Positions 9,584 to 19,152 of a stretch of 64,000 nt of DNA are shown here, piece after piece. How positions within the stretch are numbered: position 1 is the first letter of the stretch; each line of letters starts with the position of its first letter. The notes under the pieces were generated by a model. The model did not search any database and was not told the origin of the DNA. It saw only the letters and a list, made by a program, of their open reading frames with translations. Both the position numbers and the translations under genes were made by a program. The DNA is from an uncultured Pirellulaceae bacterium (GTDB lineage Bacteria; Planctomycetota; Planctomycetia; Pirellulales; Pirellulaceae), in contig CALFUT010000012.1 in assembly GCA_937929805.1 (NCBI GenBank), positions 1 through 64,000 of the forward strand, given 5' to 3'.

Positions 9584-11131
9584 ATGGGACAAGTGGAACT
9601 TTTATGCGGGCTTGGCGGGCTGCTGCTGGGGATCGGGGCGGTAATCGGTTACTCGCTGCTGATCGGGCGCGGAGCGAAAGCAAAGGCTCAAGCCATCATC
9701 GATGAAGGGCAACGCAAGGCTGAGTTGAAGGTTCGCGATGCGGAGTCAGCCATCAAAGAGATGGAACTCAAACGCGAAGCCGAAGCGGAACGCATGCTCA
9801 GCAAATCACGCGAGAAAATTCATCAACGCGAACGGGCTCTGGATAAGCGCGAAACCTTGCTCGATCAGCAAGGAGAAGGCATCAAGAAGCAGGAGCAGTT
9901 TATCGAGTCGACTCAGAATCGGCTAAAGGTAAAGCTGGACCAGATTTCTCAGACCGAAAAAGATTTAGATTCGGTTCTGCAGAAGCAACGCACTCAGTTG
10001 CATGAGGTGACGGGCTTGAGCAAAGAAGAAGCGTCAACTCAGCTTTTGAAATTGCTTGAGGATGAGCTTTCCGACGAAGTGGGCGGGCGTATTTTGCGTC
10101 ATGAGAAGAAGATGCAAGAAGTTTGCGAGGAAAAATCTCGCGAAATTCTGCTGATGACGATGCAACGCTACGCCGCAGAGCAAACTTCCGAGCACACGAC
10201 CAGCACGGTTGATATTCCGGGCGACGAGTTGAAAGGGCGCATCATCGGTCGCGAAGGCCGAAACATCCGTGCGTTCGAGAAGGAAACCGGGATCGATGTC
10301 ATCATTGACGATACACCAGGGGTGGTTATTGTCAGCGGTTTCGACCCCGTTCGGCGGGAGATCGCTCGGCGTTCCCTTGAACAGTTGATCAATGACGGCC
10401 GAATTCACCCGTCAAGAATCGAAGAAGTTGTTCGAGAGAACGAAAAAGAGATTGCCAAGATTATTCACCGCAAGGGAACCGAAGCGGCCGAAGAAGTTGG
10501 TGTCTCCGGATTGAAAAAACCTGTGATCGAGCTGCTTGGGCGTTTGCATTTTCGTACTAGCTATAGCCAAAACGTGCTGCGGCACAGTGTTGAAGTCGCA
10601 TTTTTGTCCGGCATGCTGGCCGAGATGATGGGGATGGATGGCGATCTTGCTCGCCGTGCCGGACTGTTACACGACATCGGAAAAGCGGCCGACCACGATA
10701 TGGAAGGCGGGCATCCGAAGATCGGCGCAGATTTGCTGAAGCGGCACGGTGAGGGCGAAGAAGTGGTTCACGCGGCGTTCGGCCACCACGATGAAATTTT
10801 GGTTGAGCATCCCTACACGGTGATCGTTGCGACGGGGGACGCTTGCAGCGCGTCGCGACCTGGTGCGAGACGTGAGTCGCTTGATCGGTACATCAAACGA
10901 ATGGAAGAATTGGAAACGATTGCCAAAGAGTTCAAAGGAGTTCGACAGGCGTTCGCGGTTCAAGCAGGGCGCGAAGTTCGTGTGATCGTTGGGGCGGGTG
11001 AAACCGACGACAATCACGCGGCAAAAACGTGTCGCGACATCGCTGAAGCGTTCGAGGAGCGGTTGTCGTACCCGGGCGAGATCAAAGTCGTCGTGATCCG
11101 CGAGTCTCGCTTCACTGAATTAGCCAAGTAG
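9584..11131 (+). CDS. rny: Ribonuclease Y
   Basis: RNase Y is a membrane-anchored endoribonuclease that initiates mRNA decay. The 515 residues show the expected order: an N-terminal membrane helix (residues ~5-27), a long charged coiled coil (~30-190), a KH RNA-binding domain with [12 protein letters not shown] (~225-236), and an HD metal-dependent phosphohydrolase domain with the HD pair in [12 protein letters not shown] and the second site FGHHDEI. Length is right for the family. It is followed closely by the YmdB-type gene; in Firmicutes rny and ymdB are also adjacent, which supports both calls. Confidence 0.96.
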   Translation: MGQVELLCGLGGLLLGIGAVIGYSLLIGRGAKAKAQAIIDEGQRKAELKVRDAESAIKEMELKREAEAERMLSKSREKIHQRERALDKRETLLDQQGEGIKKQEQFIESTQNRLKVKLDQISQTEKDLDSVLQKQRTQLHEVTGLSKEEASTQLLKLLEDELSDEVGGRILRHEKKMQEVCEEKSREILLMTMQRYAAEQTSEHTTSTVDIPGDELKGRIIGREGRNIRAFEKETGIDVIIDDTPGVVIVSGFDPVRREIARRSLEQLINDGRIHPSRIEEVVRENEKEIAKIIHRKGTEAAEEVGVSGLKKPVIELLGRLHFRTSYSQNVLRHSVEVAFLSGMLAEMMGMDGDLARRAGLLHDIGKAADHDMEGGHPKIGADLLKRHGEGEEVVHAAFGHHDEILVEHPYTVIVATGDACSASRPGARRESLDRYIKRMEELETIAKEFKGVRQAFAVQAGREVRVIVGAGETDDNHAAKTCRDIAEAFEERLSYPGEIKVVVIRESRFTELAK

Positions 11132-11227
11132 CGGCCGAATCGAAGAAGCGCGGCGTTAGTGGAATGCCCTTTGCAAGCCTTTTGTAATAAACGAAGCAAT
11201 CAAGCAAATCAACAAAGAAAGCAAACG

Positions 11228-12043
11228 GTGCGAATTCTTTTTACCGGCGACATTGTCGGCAAGCCCGGCGTGGAGATCATGCTGCGGGCCCTACCCGGCA
11301 TCCGCATGGAAGAGTCAATCGATCTGATCATCGCCAACGGTGAAAATTCGGATGCGGGATCAGGTATCAATTCGACGATCTATCGAAAATTGATTTCTGC
11401 GGGAGTCGACTGTATCACCTTGGGCGATCACATCTACCGCAAGAAGGAAATCATTCCGGTTCTCGAGGAAAAAGATAACATCATCAAGCCTGCCAATTAC
11501 CCGGGCGATTCGCCAGGGCGAGGCTGGACGGTCGTCAAAGCTGCCAATGGAGTGAAAGTGGCGGTGTTCAGTTTGATGGGGCGCGTCTTCATGCGTCCTG
11601 TCGATTGTCCGTACAAGGCGGCCGAGCGGGTACTGGAGGAGATCCCGGAAGATGTGGTGGTGCGTTTCTGTGACTTTCATGCAGAAGCGACCAGTGACAA
11701 ACAATTGATGGGCCGATTTCTTGATGGGCGAGCCACCGCGGTTTGCGGCACACATACGCATGTTCCTACGGCGGACGAACGAGTGTTGCCTGGCGGCACG
11801 GCGTTCATATCAGACGTCGGGATGACCGGGCCGCACGAGAGCATTCTCGGTCGCAAGATCGAGAAGGTCATGGAAGCAACGATCACTTTTCGCCCGGTTC
11901 CATTCGATGTGGCCAAGGGGGACGTTCAAATTTCGGGCGTCATCATTGACGTCGATCGGAAGTCGGGAAAGGCCGTTGGCATTCGGCGTATCAAAGTCGA
12001 CGAGCGTCAGGCTCATGCGTACGAGGATTCGTTTGAGGAGTGA
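11228..12043 (+). CDS. YmdB-type metallophosphoesterase (TIGR00282 family)
   Basis: This 271-residue protein belongs to the calcineurin-like phosphoesterases of the YmdB family, which act on 2',3'-cyclic nucleotides in Bacillus. Metal-binding motifs are visible: GDIVGKPG near the N-terminus, ANGENSDAGSG, LGDHIYRKKEI, and CGTHTHVPTADE. The GTG at 11228 is chosen because family members begin (M)RILFTGDIVG; the upstream frame to 11159 would add 23 residues without resemblance. It sits 96 bases after rny in the same direction and is probably cotranscribed, consistent with a joint role in RNA turnover. Confidence 0.9.
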   Translation: MRILFTGDIVGKPGVEIMLRALPGIRMEESIDLIIANGENSDAGSGINSTIYRKLISAGVDCITLGDHIYRKKEIIPVLEEKDNIIKPANYPGDSPGRGWTVVKAANGVKVAVFSLMGRVFMRPVDCPYKAAERVLEEIPEDVVVRFCDFHAEATSDKQLMGRFLDGRATAVCGTHTHVPTADERVLPGGTAFISDVGMTGPHESILGRKIEKVMEATITFRPVPFDVAKGDVQISGVIIDVDRKSGKAVGIRRIKVDERQAHAYEDSFEE

Positions 12044-12090
12044 GTGTTCGGTTTTCGGTGTGCGGTGTGCGTTGTGCGGTGTGCGTTGTA
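12044..12090. repeat. Low-complexity GTGTGCG/GTGTGCGTT repeat
   Basis: Immediately after the stop codon of the YmdB-type gene the sequence becomes a run of degenerate short units (TTTTCGGTGTGCGGTGTGCG, then GTTGTGCGGTGTGCGTTG). It resembles the low-complexity tracts near tgt (37347-37397) and beside groES (57018-57046, 57465-57554). Confidence 0.7.
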
Positions 12091-12231
12091 TATAACCCTG
12101 ATTCCCTGAACCCTGCCTGCTGTCACTTTTCTGATCTTGATAGCATCGTTTTGGATCGCTAACGTCTCCGTGCCTATGCCGAAATCCACGCGGATTGTCG
12201 GCTAAATTTCACGCAAAAACGGACGACCACA

Positions 12232-12897
12232 ATGCATACCGCCATCACGCGATTTTTCTCGGCGACCGGTTTGGCGCTGTTGATAGCTGCCTTGATTGCG
12301 AGCACAGGTTGTATCGGTGCGCTTTCGCAGTTGATCTACGTTGTCAAAGGAACGAACGTCGAGCCCTCGTACAAAGGGCTGGAAGACTCGACCGTCGCAG
12401 TGGTTTGTGTTTCCGACGCGTCTGCCTATGGCCCTGATATTCTGACCACGACTGTCGCTCAGGCGGTCGCCATCAAAATGCAGCGGACTGGTCGTAGTAT
12501 TAATGTCATCCCGTCAAACACCGTCAACGACTGGATCGACCGAAACGGGTGGGATGAACGTGACTTTGCCAAACTGGGTGAAGGTGTAGGAGCCGAAAAA
12601 GTCGTCGCGATTGAGATTGGAGCCTACTCGATTCATGAAGGATCGACACTTTACAAAGGTCGGACCGATTTGAGTGTGACCGTGTACGACATCAATAACG
12701 GCGGAACGATTGATTTTCTGTACGGACCCACCGAGTATTCTTTTCCCAAGAACGGACGTCCGGCAATTCAGACCAGCGACCGGCAGTTTGAAGCATTCTT
12801 TCTTGCGAACCTGACCGAGAATATCGCTCACCAGTTCTGCCCGTATGATCGAGTCGATCAAGTGGCACGTGATGCGATCTCATTGGATCATCTGTAA
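12232..12897 (+). CDS. Predicted lipoprotein of unknown function
   Basis: A 221-residue protein with a lipoprotein signal: a hydrophobic segment at residues ~8-25 ending in ASTGC, the cysteine being the likely lipid-modified residue. The mature part contains a segment such as VAVVCVSDASAYGPDILTTT and EKVVAIEIGAYSIHEGSTL, resembling proteins that assemble with outer-membrane or periplasmic complexes, but I cannot name a family. No operon partner is obvious; the gene stands apart from its neighbours. Confidence 0.75.
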   Translation: MHTAITRFFSATGLALLIAALIASTGCIGALSQLIYVVKGTNVEPSYKGLEDSTVAVVCVSDASAYGPDILTTTVAQAVAIKMQRTGRSINVIPSNTVNDWIDRNGWDERDFAKLGEGVGAEKVVAIEIGAYSIHEGSTLYKGRTDLSVTVYDINNGGTIDFLYGPTEYSFPKNGRPAIQTSDRQFEAFFLANLTENIAHQFCPYDRVDQVARDAISLDHL

Positions 12898-13270
12898 TCG
12901 CTGCGGAATATCAATCGCTGTTTTCTGCGATGCACGGGATCCCCCTTCTGTCACCACCGTTTGACACCCAGCGAACTGGGAAAAAACCAAGAAAGGCACT
13001 GCACTGTTCGGCAATGCGCGCTAAAATCGTTTTTGTATGGGTGCTTTTGATCCTTAGGATCTGCGGATCAATACGTTACTTGATGGAGATGCTTTATCGT
13101 CGGTATTCCCGAATGATTTGGATCTGAATCAGGTATTTTATTGTTGGGCAAATCCTTAGCACTCGCCAAGAAGTACGTGATGGGTTTGAGTACTCGAAAA
13201 CCATGTGTTTCACGGCCGTATCGTCTTACAAATCCCCAAGTTATTGTTTCGCGAGTGCGTAGGTGCGACT
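12898..13270. other. Intergenic region, nothing recognised
   Basis: About 370 bases between two plus-strand genes. A 65-codon open frame at 12930 has no ribosome binding site or family resemblance. No clear terminator or promoter is seen. Confidence 0.4.
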
Positions 13271-14509
13271 ATGAACTTTTTTGTGTTTGATCGAGTTGTT
13301 TTTTGCTTTCTGTTGCTCGCGGTGGCGGGGTGGACGGTTGGCGATGCGTCATCGTTTGGCCAGATTCCAGATTTTTCGAATCCGCCGGACGTGAAACGGC
13401 CTCGCGAAAAGACGCCGGCTCGACCAAAAACGACTCGGCAGACGCCGCCAGCCAGACCTTCGTCGGCCAAAAAGAGTAAGTTTCCTGCTCCGGAAATGGT
13501 GGAGCTAGAAACAAAGGATGGCATCACACTGACATGCACTTGGTTTGCTCCCGAAGGAGCCGAGTCACCGGCCAAACCCGGCGCGAAGGCGACAACCGTC
13601 GCGGCTCAGGTTGTTCCAAAAGGTAAAACGACTTCGCCGTTCATTCTGTTGCACGATTGGGATCGATCACGCGAAGATTTGCTTAATTTGGGACGCTATC
13701 TGCAAGTTGCCGGGCACGCGGCGATCGTACCAGATCTTCGTGGCCATGGTGACAGTTTAAAAGTTGAAGGTTCGGACAAGCCAATCGATCGGGCTCGGAT
13801 TCGTAAGAAAGACCTCCCTTCGGTGCTGGCTGATGTGGAAGCTTGCAAGAAGTTTTTGATCCGAAAAAACGATGCGGGCGTCGTGAATATCGACCTGTTG
13901 AATGTTGCTGCGGTGGGACAGACTGCGGTATTGGCGATGCAATGGGCAGTTAGCGACTGGAGTTGGGCCCCGGTGGGATCGATCAAGCAGGGCCAAGACG
14001 TGAAGTCGCTTCTTCTGATCGCTCCTTCGGAAAAATTTAAAGGCATTTCGATTAAGCCCATGCTGAAGCATCCGCTGTTTGTTGGCGGTGCTGCCGACCC
14101 CCTGCCCTTATTGGTTTTGTACTCTGAGTCGCACGCTCAATCGGCGGAGGACGCATCCAAGATCTACGCAGGGATCGCGAAGGGGCGGGAACGCTACGCG
14201 AAAGCATGGCGTGAACGGGCGGCCGAGGAGAAAAAACGGGCGACCGAAAAAGCAAAGCTAAGAGAAAATCAGGCGGAAGACTCTGAGCAGGCCGATCAGG
14301 AAGAACAGCCGGAATCTTCGCCACCGCCTGCGATTGATCCAATGGAGACGCTTGCCGACGCCCTCGTTCCTGGCAAAAACACCTCGGGGTCGAGGCTGAT
14401 CGCCTCGCGTGAGTCAGTTGCCGTTTTTCGCTACATCGATCGGTTTGTGAAGCGATCCGTGCTTAGTCGGCAGGCTGCCTACCCGTGGCAGAAGCGGTTG
14501 GATCAGTAG
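13271..14509 (+). CDS. Exported alpha/beta-hydrolase-fold protein, probably non-catalytic
   Basis: A 412-residue protein with a signal peptide (residues 1-~28), a proline-rich linker (~35-70), and an alpha/beta-hydrolase fold: the oxyanion-type segment FILLHDWDRSREDL, then DLRGHGDS, then NVAAVGQTAVLAMQWA. At the nucleophile elbow, where G-x-S-x-G is expected, the sequence is VGQTAVL with no serine, so ordinary esterase activity is unlikely. A charged helix (AKAWRERAAEEKKRATEKAK) and an acidic stretch follow. ATG at 13271 is preferred because the signal peptide starts there; an upstream in-frame start at 13205 adds 22 residues. Role unknown; perhaps a binding or scaffolding protein at the cell surface. 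Confidence 0.72.
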   Translation: MNFFVFDRVVFCFLLLAVAGWTVGDASSFGQIPDFSNPPDVKRPREKTPARPKTTRQTPPARPSSAKKSKFPAPEMVELETKDGITLTCTWFAPEGAESPAKPGAKATTVAAQVVPKGKTTSPFILLHDWDRSREDLLNLGRYLQVAGHAAIVPDLRGHGDSLKVEGSDKPIDRARIRKKDLPSVLADVEACKKFLIRKNDAGVVNIDLLNVAAVGQTAVLAMQWAVSDWSWAPVGSIKQGQDVKSLLLIAPSEKFKGISIKPMLKHPLFVGGAADPLPLLVLYSESHAQSAEDASKIYAGIAKGRERYAKAWRERAAEEKKRATEKAKLRENQAEDSEQADQEEQPESSPPPAIDPMETLADALVPGKNTSGSRLIASRESVAVFRYIDRFVKRSVLSRQAAYPWQKRLDQ

Positions 14510-14686
14510 TAGACCATTTTCAAAGCAAACGAGGCACGACGTGAATACCGTACACCGATGGAGTCCTTGGGCCTGAAGTTCAGCCCGGTAGTGCGGGAAT
14601 AGTTGTGCGGATAGCGCCGTCAAAGTTGCACTCAATTGCGGAAACGCGGTTCCTGTTTGCTCAAGAAAGAACTGTTGTGTCAAAAA

Positions 14687-14717
14687 AAATGCCCAATGAA
14701 TTTTTCATTGGGCATTT
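14687..14717 (-). terminator. Rho-independent terminator of the PEP-CTERM gene
   Basis: A perfect 14-base stem (AAATGCCCAATGAA and its complement) with a three-base loop is followed, on the minus strand, by a run of Ts. It lies about 35 bases downstream of the minus-strand gene ending at 14753. Confidence 0.9.
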
Positions 14718-14752
14718 GGTTTGCAATTGGATCAACACGCGGTTGAAGGGTT

Positions 14753-15715
14753 TTACTTACGGCGACGAACAAGTCCCATCGAAACCAAACCGGTGAGCAA
14801 CAAGGTTGCGGTTCCGGGTTCAGGAACTGCCGTTGGTGTAAACACGACATTGATGTTGGTGAAATCAATTCCGTTATCAGGATCCCCAGCTGAGCTTGAA
14901 CTTCCGAACTGATTGCTGTTCACGTGAAATCCAAGAAAACCGAAGCTGTCTGACGTGAAAGTATCGTCGGTGATTGAGTAAGAAACTCCATCAAGAGTAC
15001 CTGTCAGTTCAAGTTCCGTTGTGCTGATTCGTTCAATCTCGAACGAACCGGTGTAGCTCGTATTCGCGAGAAACGCGTAGCCTTCTGAGGGCCCTGATGT
15101 AAACGAGGAAAAGCTGCCGGAACTTGTGGTGGCGTACAGCCTTCCAGTAGCAGAATTCACGTTATGCGCTCGAAAGTTCAGGTCTGCATCAGCTCCAGAG
15201 TTAACATCATAGTCAAGCAAATAGCCCGGCAGCCCAAGAGTTCCGGAGCCACCGTTAGCAACACTACGTCCGTAAGCTACTTCGTTAGGCGTTCCCGAAG
15301 AAGCACTGACATCTGCATCCAACTCAGGCCGCCCGAGCGTGTCGAACAGGCCAACTCTGAAAGAACTGCTTCCTGTCCCGATAGTAGCCGGGGTGGTAAA
15401 CGTGTAGGTCGCAGTTAGCGTATCGCCGATGTCATCCAACGTTTGCGTCGCAAAAACGGTGTGGATGCCGCGGCCTGAAGAGCCTGTCACTAAGCCTAGC
15501 ATGTTGGGGGGGCCTAGGACGAGTTCATCACCCGAGCTTGAACTTGATGTCCACCAGCTGGTGTCGTTTTCACCTCCGGTGTTTGTCTCTGCTCGATCAC
15601 CGTCCGCAAAACTGTCATCGAAAACAATAACTTGCCCAAAAGTGGGTGCTGCAAACATCGCCATCGCCACTCCGGCGCATAGCGAAAGCATGCAGTTAAA
15701 TCGCTTAATCTTCAT
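14753..15715 (-). CDS. PEP-CTERM sorting-domain protein
   Basis: A 320-residue secreted protein: a signal peptide (MKIKRFNCMLSLCAGVAMAM, cleavage near TFG-QV), a beta-rich body, and a C-terminal sorting signal consisting of VPEPGTA, a hydrophobic helix (LLLTGLVSMGLV) and the basic tail RRRK. Such tails are recognised and cleaved by exosortase, which is expected elsewhere in the genome. The body resembles surface or matrix proteins of planctomycetes and has no catalytic motif I can recognise. It is monocistronic, ending at the strong terminator at 14687-14717. Confidence 0.88.
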   Translation of the reverse strand: MKIKRFNCMLSLCAGVAMAMFAAPTFGQVIVFDDSFADGDRAETNTGGENDTSWWTSSSSSGDELVLGPPNMLGLVTGSSGRGIHTVFATQTLDDIGDTLTATYTFTTPATIGTGSSSFRVGLFDTLGRPELDADVSASSGTPNEVAYGRSVANGGSGTLGLPGYLLDYDVNSGADADLNFRAHNVNSATGRLYATTSSGSFSSFTSGPSEGYAFLANTSYTGSFEIERISTTELELTGTLDGVSYSITDDTFTSDSFGFLGFHVNSNQFGSSSSAGDPDNGIDFTNINVVFTPTAVPEPGTATLLLTGLVSMGLVRRRK

Positions 15716-16139
15716 TAGGTTGTCTCTCTCAAATGTTGAAGGAAGCTAGGAAATTAGGCGTTTGTGTTTATCTAAGGTTGAACAACGGCACGCAATCTGA
15801 CCAACGAAGGATCAAATCGCCAGTATGACCGTGCTTTTCTCAACCGCCAGCTAATTTTGCTGGTTTTACTATATTTGCTGACAATTTCTCGGGTCGTAAA
15901 AACCAGAATGATTACCTAAATGGACGGATCGGAAATACACTCCCCGCTGAATTGGGTTTGGCTGAGCCTCTTGGACAGCCAGTATCAGCAACGCAAACGA
16001 CCGCCCAACGCCGAGGGACGTCGGGCAGTGTTTCTTATTTCAGCTGATGGTTCATCAGCGTTGTCTGACGAAGCAATGCTCTGCTCGCAACTGTTCTGCC
16101 GCGAGCAAAGCTTTACCGATTCGCCAAATGAAGTTTCGA
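15716..16139. other. Intergenic region, nothing recognised
   Basis: About 420 bases. It must contain the promoter of the PEP-CTERM gene. An 85-codon plus-strand frame at 15920 overlaps the end of the next gene antisense and is not supported. Confidence 0.4.
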
Positions 16140-17507
16140 CTATTGGTTGGTGTTTCCAAGATTCGCAACAAGAGTAAACGCGTCGCCTAGAACGTTGACC
16201 ATCCCATCGAAGTTCAAGTCGCCTGCCGCATAAGTGGTAACGGACGAGTTTAAATTCGCAACCAGAGGAAATGCATCCCCAAGAACGTTGACGGTTCCGT
16301 CGCAGTTCAAGTCGCCAGGGAAAGTACCTGCTACTCCACCGGCGACGACAAGGGTCGTGATGACCGAGTCAGCATCCGTTTGGTTAAGGAATCCATCGCC
16401 ATCGAAGTCGAGAGCCGCCAGTGCTCCAGTTGCAGCAGCACCGATGTTGCCGACGTAACCATCTAGGTCAGCACAATCTACGACGCCATCTCCGTTGAAG
16501 TCGCCAAGAACTGGGGCATCTGACGCCTCGATATCGGCCCCCGTTCGCAGAACAATGTTGTCCATGTCGTAATCGGGAAGCGTATCCGAGTTACTACTGC
16601 CGACCAAGCCGAAACGGCCAAGCCCGTCGTCAGCGAAATAGCTTGTAGATCTTTCCGTGTGGAATTGCAATCCATTGGCTTCATCGGGTCCCGTGTCGTC
16701 GTTTACCAGTACTCCATTGATGTACACATCATAATGCAAACTATGAAGCGTTCTTGTCTGACCGAACAAAGTGTATGTGTAGTCTGCCACTCCCTCCAGC
16801 GGAGTAATCAAATCCGCGGCCAATGCGACGTTACCGTTGGCGACAATCGTCACTGTTTGCACTCCGACTAGCACATCGGTAAAGATGGTGTCGACGTCGT
16901 TTGGATTTGGAGCAGGATCGCCATTTGCATCGAGATCACCGAGGCCGCTGTATTTAATCGACATCCTGCCATCGGCTTGGAACGAAACTGAAAATGCTGA
17001 CCGAGATTCGCTGGTAATACTTTGGCCCGAGTTGGCCATGCGAAAGCGAATCGCATGATTGCCGTCTGTGTCAGTTTCGCTTGAGGGTACGTAAACGTTG
17101 TTGTTGTGGACGTCCATGTCAATTCGGAAAGGCTCCATTAAGGGAGCGCTGGTGAATACAGGAGGGTCCGCCATGTCGAAGTCACCAACCTCGCCTTGAA
17201 CTTCAGGCTTTTCATCGGGAGCGAGATCAAAGATTCGCATCGCGTTGCCAGTGCCAAACGGGCTGTTCACCGCGTCAACGAGTGTGATTCCGTAGTCCGT
17301 CATCAAGGCTGAATTCCCACCCGGGTCAAAACCCGCGTTACCGGATACGTTCCTCCAGTTTTCGAAGGCACCGCCGGCGGTTTTATCGAACGGTGTTTGT
17401 TCACCGTCAAACAGAACCAGTTCGTCGGCCTGTGCGACAGTCGTGGTCAAGGCAATCGCAGCGCATGCACTCAGCGACGCCCAAAAGGATTGTTTTAAAA
17501 TTTTCAT
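16140..17507 (-). CDS. Secreted protein with C-terminal dockerin-like (EF-hand-like) repeats
   Basis: A 455-residue exported protein with a signal peptide ending near AQA-DE (residue ~27). The body (~30-330) is beta-rich and resembles LamG/concanavalin-type surface proteins; no catalytic motif is seen. The last ~125 residues hold calcium-loop repeats: GDFNGDGVVDCADLDGYVGN, then a segment with DFDGDGFLNQTDAD, then two close copies of GDLN(C/F)DG(T/M)VNVLGDAF-LVANL. These resemble dockerin repeats but carry a VLGDAF core also found in the lyase at 25267-26538. The module probably anchors the protein at the cell surface; that is inference. Confidence 0.78.
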   Translation of the reverse strand: MKILKQSFWASLSACAAIALTTTVAQADELVLFDGEQTPFDKTAGGAFENWRNVSGNAGFDPGGNSALMTDYGITLVDAVNSPFGTGNAMRIFDLAPDEKPEVQGEVGDFDMADPPVFTSAPLMEPFRIDMDVHNNNVYVPSSETDTDGNHAIRFRMANSGQSITSESRSAFSVSFQADGRMSIKYSGLGDLDANGDPAPNPNDVDTIFTDVLVGVQTVTIVANGNVALAADLITPLEGVADYTYTLFGQTRTLHSLHYDVYINGVLVNDDTGPDEANGLQFHTERSTSYFADDGLGRFGLVGSSNSDTLPDYDMDNIVLRTGADIEASDAPVLGDFNGDGVVDCADLDGYVGNIGAAATGALAALDFDGDGFLNQTDADSVITTLVVAGGVAGTFPGDLNCDGTVNVLGDAFPLVANLNSSVTTYAAGDLNFDGMVNVLGDAFTLVANLGNTNQ

Positions 17508-17921
17508 AGTTGCCTCTTTCCTGCTCTAAGATTCGAATTTTATGAAGTTGTGAATTTGCGGGGGCTCGCAAGAGGGAGTTGTTCACGTTACCCAACGTGT
17601 CATTCAGAAAATAAATAACTACTGATGTTGAACGCTTGTTCTCGTGGAGCAATGGTCTACGGAGCTTTGACACGTCCGAAAACACGGGGTTTGAACCGTT
17701 GGGGGGCCAAATGACCGGTAAATGTGGTCGTGTTGGCCGTGAATTACCCGACAACGAGTCAGGCTTCAGATTAACACGCTTGAAACCGATGTCAAGATGA
17801 TGTTATAATGTTTTCCGTTGCGTGTACTTTAAAGGCTTATGCTTTCACCTTTGAGCGTTTTTTATCCGACTTTTAATCTGGTGATTAGCCGTACTTTTTA
17901 TCGTTTTTAGAGGTCAATATC
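17508..17921. other. Divergent intergenic region
   Basis: About 410 bases between two divergent surface-protein genes. It contains the sigma-70-type promoter at 17780-17809 for the rightward gene. No other element is recognised. Confidence 0.5.
17780..17809 (+). promoter_or_regulatory. Sigma-70-type promoter of the DUF1559 gene
   Basis: TTGAAA at 17780-17785 and TATAAT at 17804-17809 are 18 bases apart, near consensus. Transcription would begin around 17816, leaving a leader of about 105 bases before the ATG at 17922. Confidence 0.6.
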
Positions 17922-19019
17922 ATGAAATCCCATTCTCGTACAGGTTTTACGCTGGTCGAATTGTTGGTTGTGATTGCCATCATTGGAATCCTCATCGGGA
18001 TGCTCCTCCCTGCCGTCCAGCAGGTTCGTGAAGCAGCTCGTCGATCAGCATGTCAAAACAACGTTAAGCAACTCGTATTGGCATGTCACAACTATGAAAG
18101 TGCACGTCAGCATTTTCCGCATGGATTGAACCACACGTATGATCCAAACGCTGATCCCGGCTCTCCACAGTCTGCGAGAGGTGCCCCGATGTTTGACCGT
18201 CCCGGCTCGACTTCGGCAGTTAGATTCGGTTGGGGAACTTTCCTGTTGCCGTTCCTCGAACAGGGGAACCTGTACACGCAGATGGAGTCAGATACAAATG
18301 GTTTTGTAGACGATCCTTTTAACGATGCATTGGTTGGGACCAACCTGATGTCGGAAGTACCGTATACCGCAGTACCCGTATTTATTTGTTCCAGTGACAA
18401 CAACCCAAACGGCGACTTCAATTCGTATTACACTAACCGTTCAGTGGTCAGGCGGACTGATCGACTGGCCGGCAAGTCAAACTATGTCGCGAACATCGGG
18501 GCTGTACGCTTTTTCGGTCAATCGAGCGATCCAGATTTTAGCGTCTTGTGGGGGCCATTTGGCAGGAACTCAAAAACAAAATTTTCGGAGATTGTGGATG
18601 GCTCCAGTAACGTAATTTTGTTTGGCGAGCGCTCCAGTTTGAGTCTTCCTCCAGTTGACGATCCGGCACAAGCCGTCCCATATGGTGGTGTTTGGGCTGG
18701 CCGTTGCAATCGGGGTAACTCGTTTAAGGATGGGGGTGACGATGAAGTGTGGAACTGGTCCGAGGGTATTGGGATAATGGCTAGGATGGGTGTGCCTGCC
18801 GAATTCACAAACTTTTCAGATGCCGGAGAGGAGTCGGCCATCGAAAGAGGGGTCAACGGAACGGAACAGGCGATGAGCCTTATTTCCAGCTTCCACCCGG
18901 GTGGCGGTAACGTCGGCGTGGGCGACGGTTCAGTAAGATTCGTCACCGATACCTTGGCTTACGAAACGTTAGGGCGTCTTGCGATGATGAGCGATGGAGG
19001 CGTCATCGGCGAATTCTGA
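17922..19019 (+). CDS. DUF1559 domain-containing prepilin-like protein
   Basis: A 365-residue protein of the DUF1559 family, which is hugely expanded in planctomycetes. It begins with a type IV pilin-like signal: basic leader, then GFTLVELLVVIAIIGILIGM, where a prepilin peptidase would cut before the phenylalanine. The conserved LLPAVQQVREAARR and QNNVKQLVLACHNYES segments follow, and the C-terminal signature FHPGGGNVGVGDGSVRF is intact. Function is not established; a pseudopilin or surface role is inferred from the signal. It ends before a terminator at 19091. Confidence 0.93.
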   Translation: MKSHSRTGFTLVELLVVIAIIGILIGMLLPAVQQVREAARRSACQNNVKQLVLACHNYESARQHFPHGLNHTYDPNADPGSPQSARGAPMFDRPGSTSAVRFGWGTFLLPFLEQGNLYTQMESDTNGFVDDPFNDALVGTNLMSEVPYTAVPVFICSSDNNPNGDFNSYYTNRSVVRRTDRLAGKSNYVANIGAVRFFGQSSDPDFSVLWGPFGRNSKTKFSEIVDGSSNVILFGERSSLSLPPVDDPAQAVPYGGVWAGRCNRGNSFKDGGDDEVWNWSEGIGIMARMGVPAEFTNFSDAGEESAIERGVNGTEQAMSLISSFHPGGGNVGVGDGSVRFVTDTLAYETLGRLAMMSDGGVIGEF

Positions 19020-19090
19020 TCTGAAACGCGAGTAGGCGATGGTGGTTCGGTGGCCCAAGGCCGTCCACTATCGCTAGTTCCGTGTTTAAG

Positions 19091-19118
19091 CCGGTCACAC
19101 AGCGTGTGCCCGGTTTTT
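19091..19118 (+). terminator. Rho-independent terminator after the DUF1559 gene
   Basis: The stem CCGGTCACAC / GTGTGCCCGG (one mismatch) with a three-base loop is followed by TTTTT. It separates the DUF1559 gene from the small lipoprotein gene 35 bases further on. Confidence 0.8.
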
Positions 19119-19152
19119 GTCAACCCATTCTGCTACAGCTGGCTTATATCAA

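Noticed and set aside
15920-16177. 85-codon plus-strand frame between surface-protein genes
   Set aside because: It overlaps the 3' end of the next gene antisense and has no family features.
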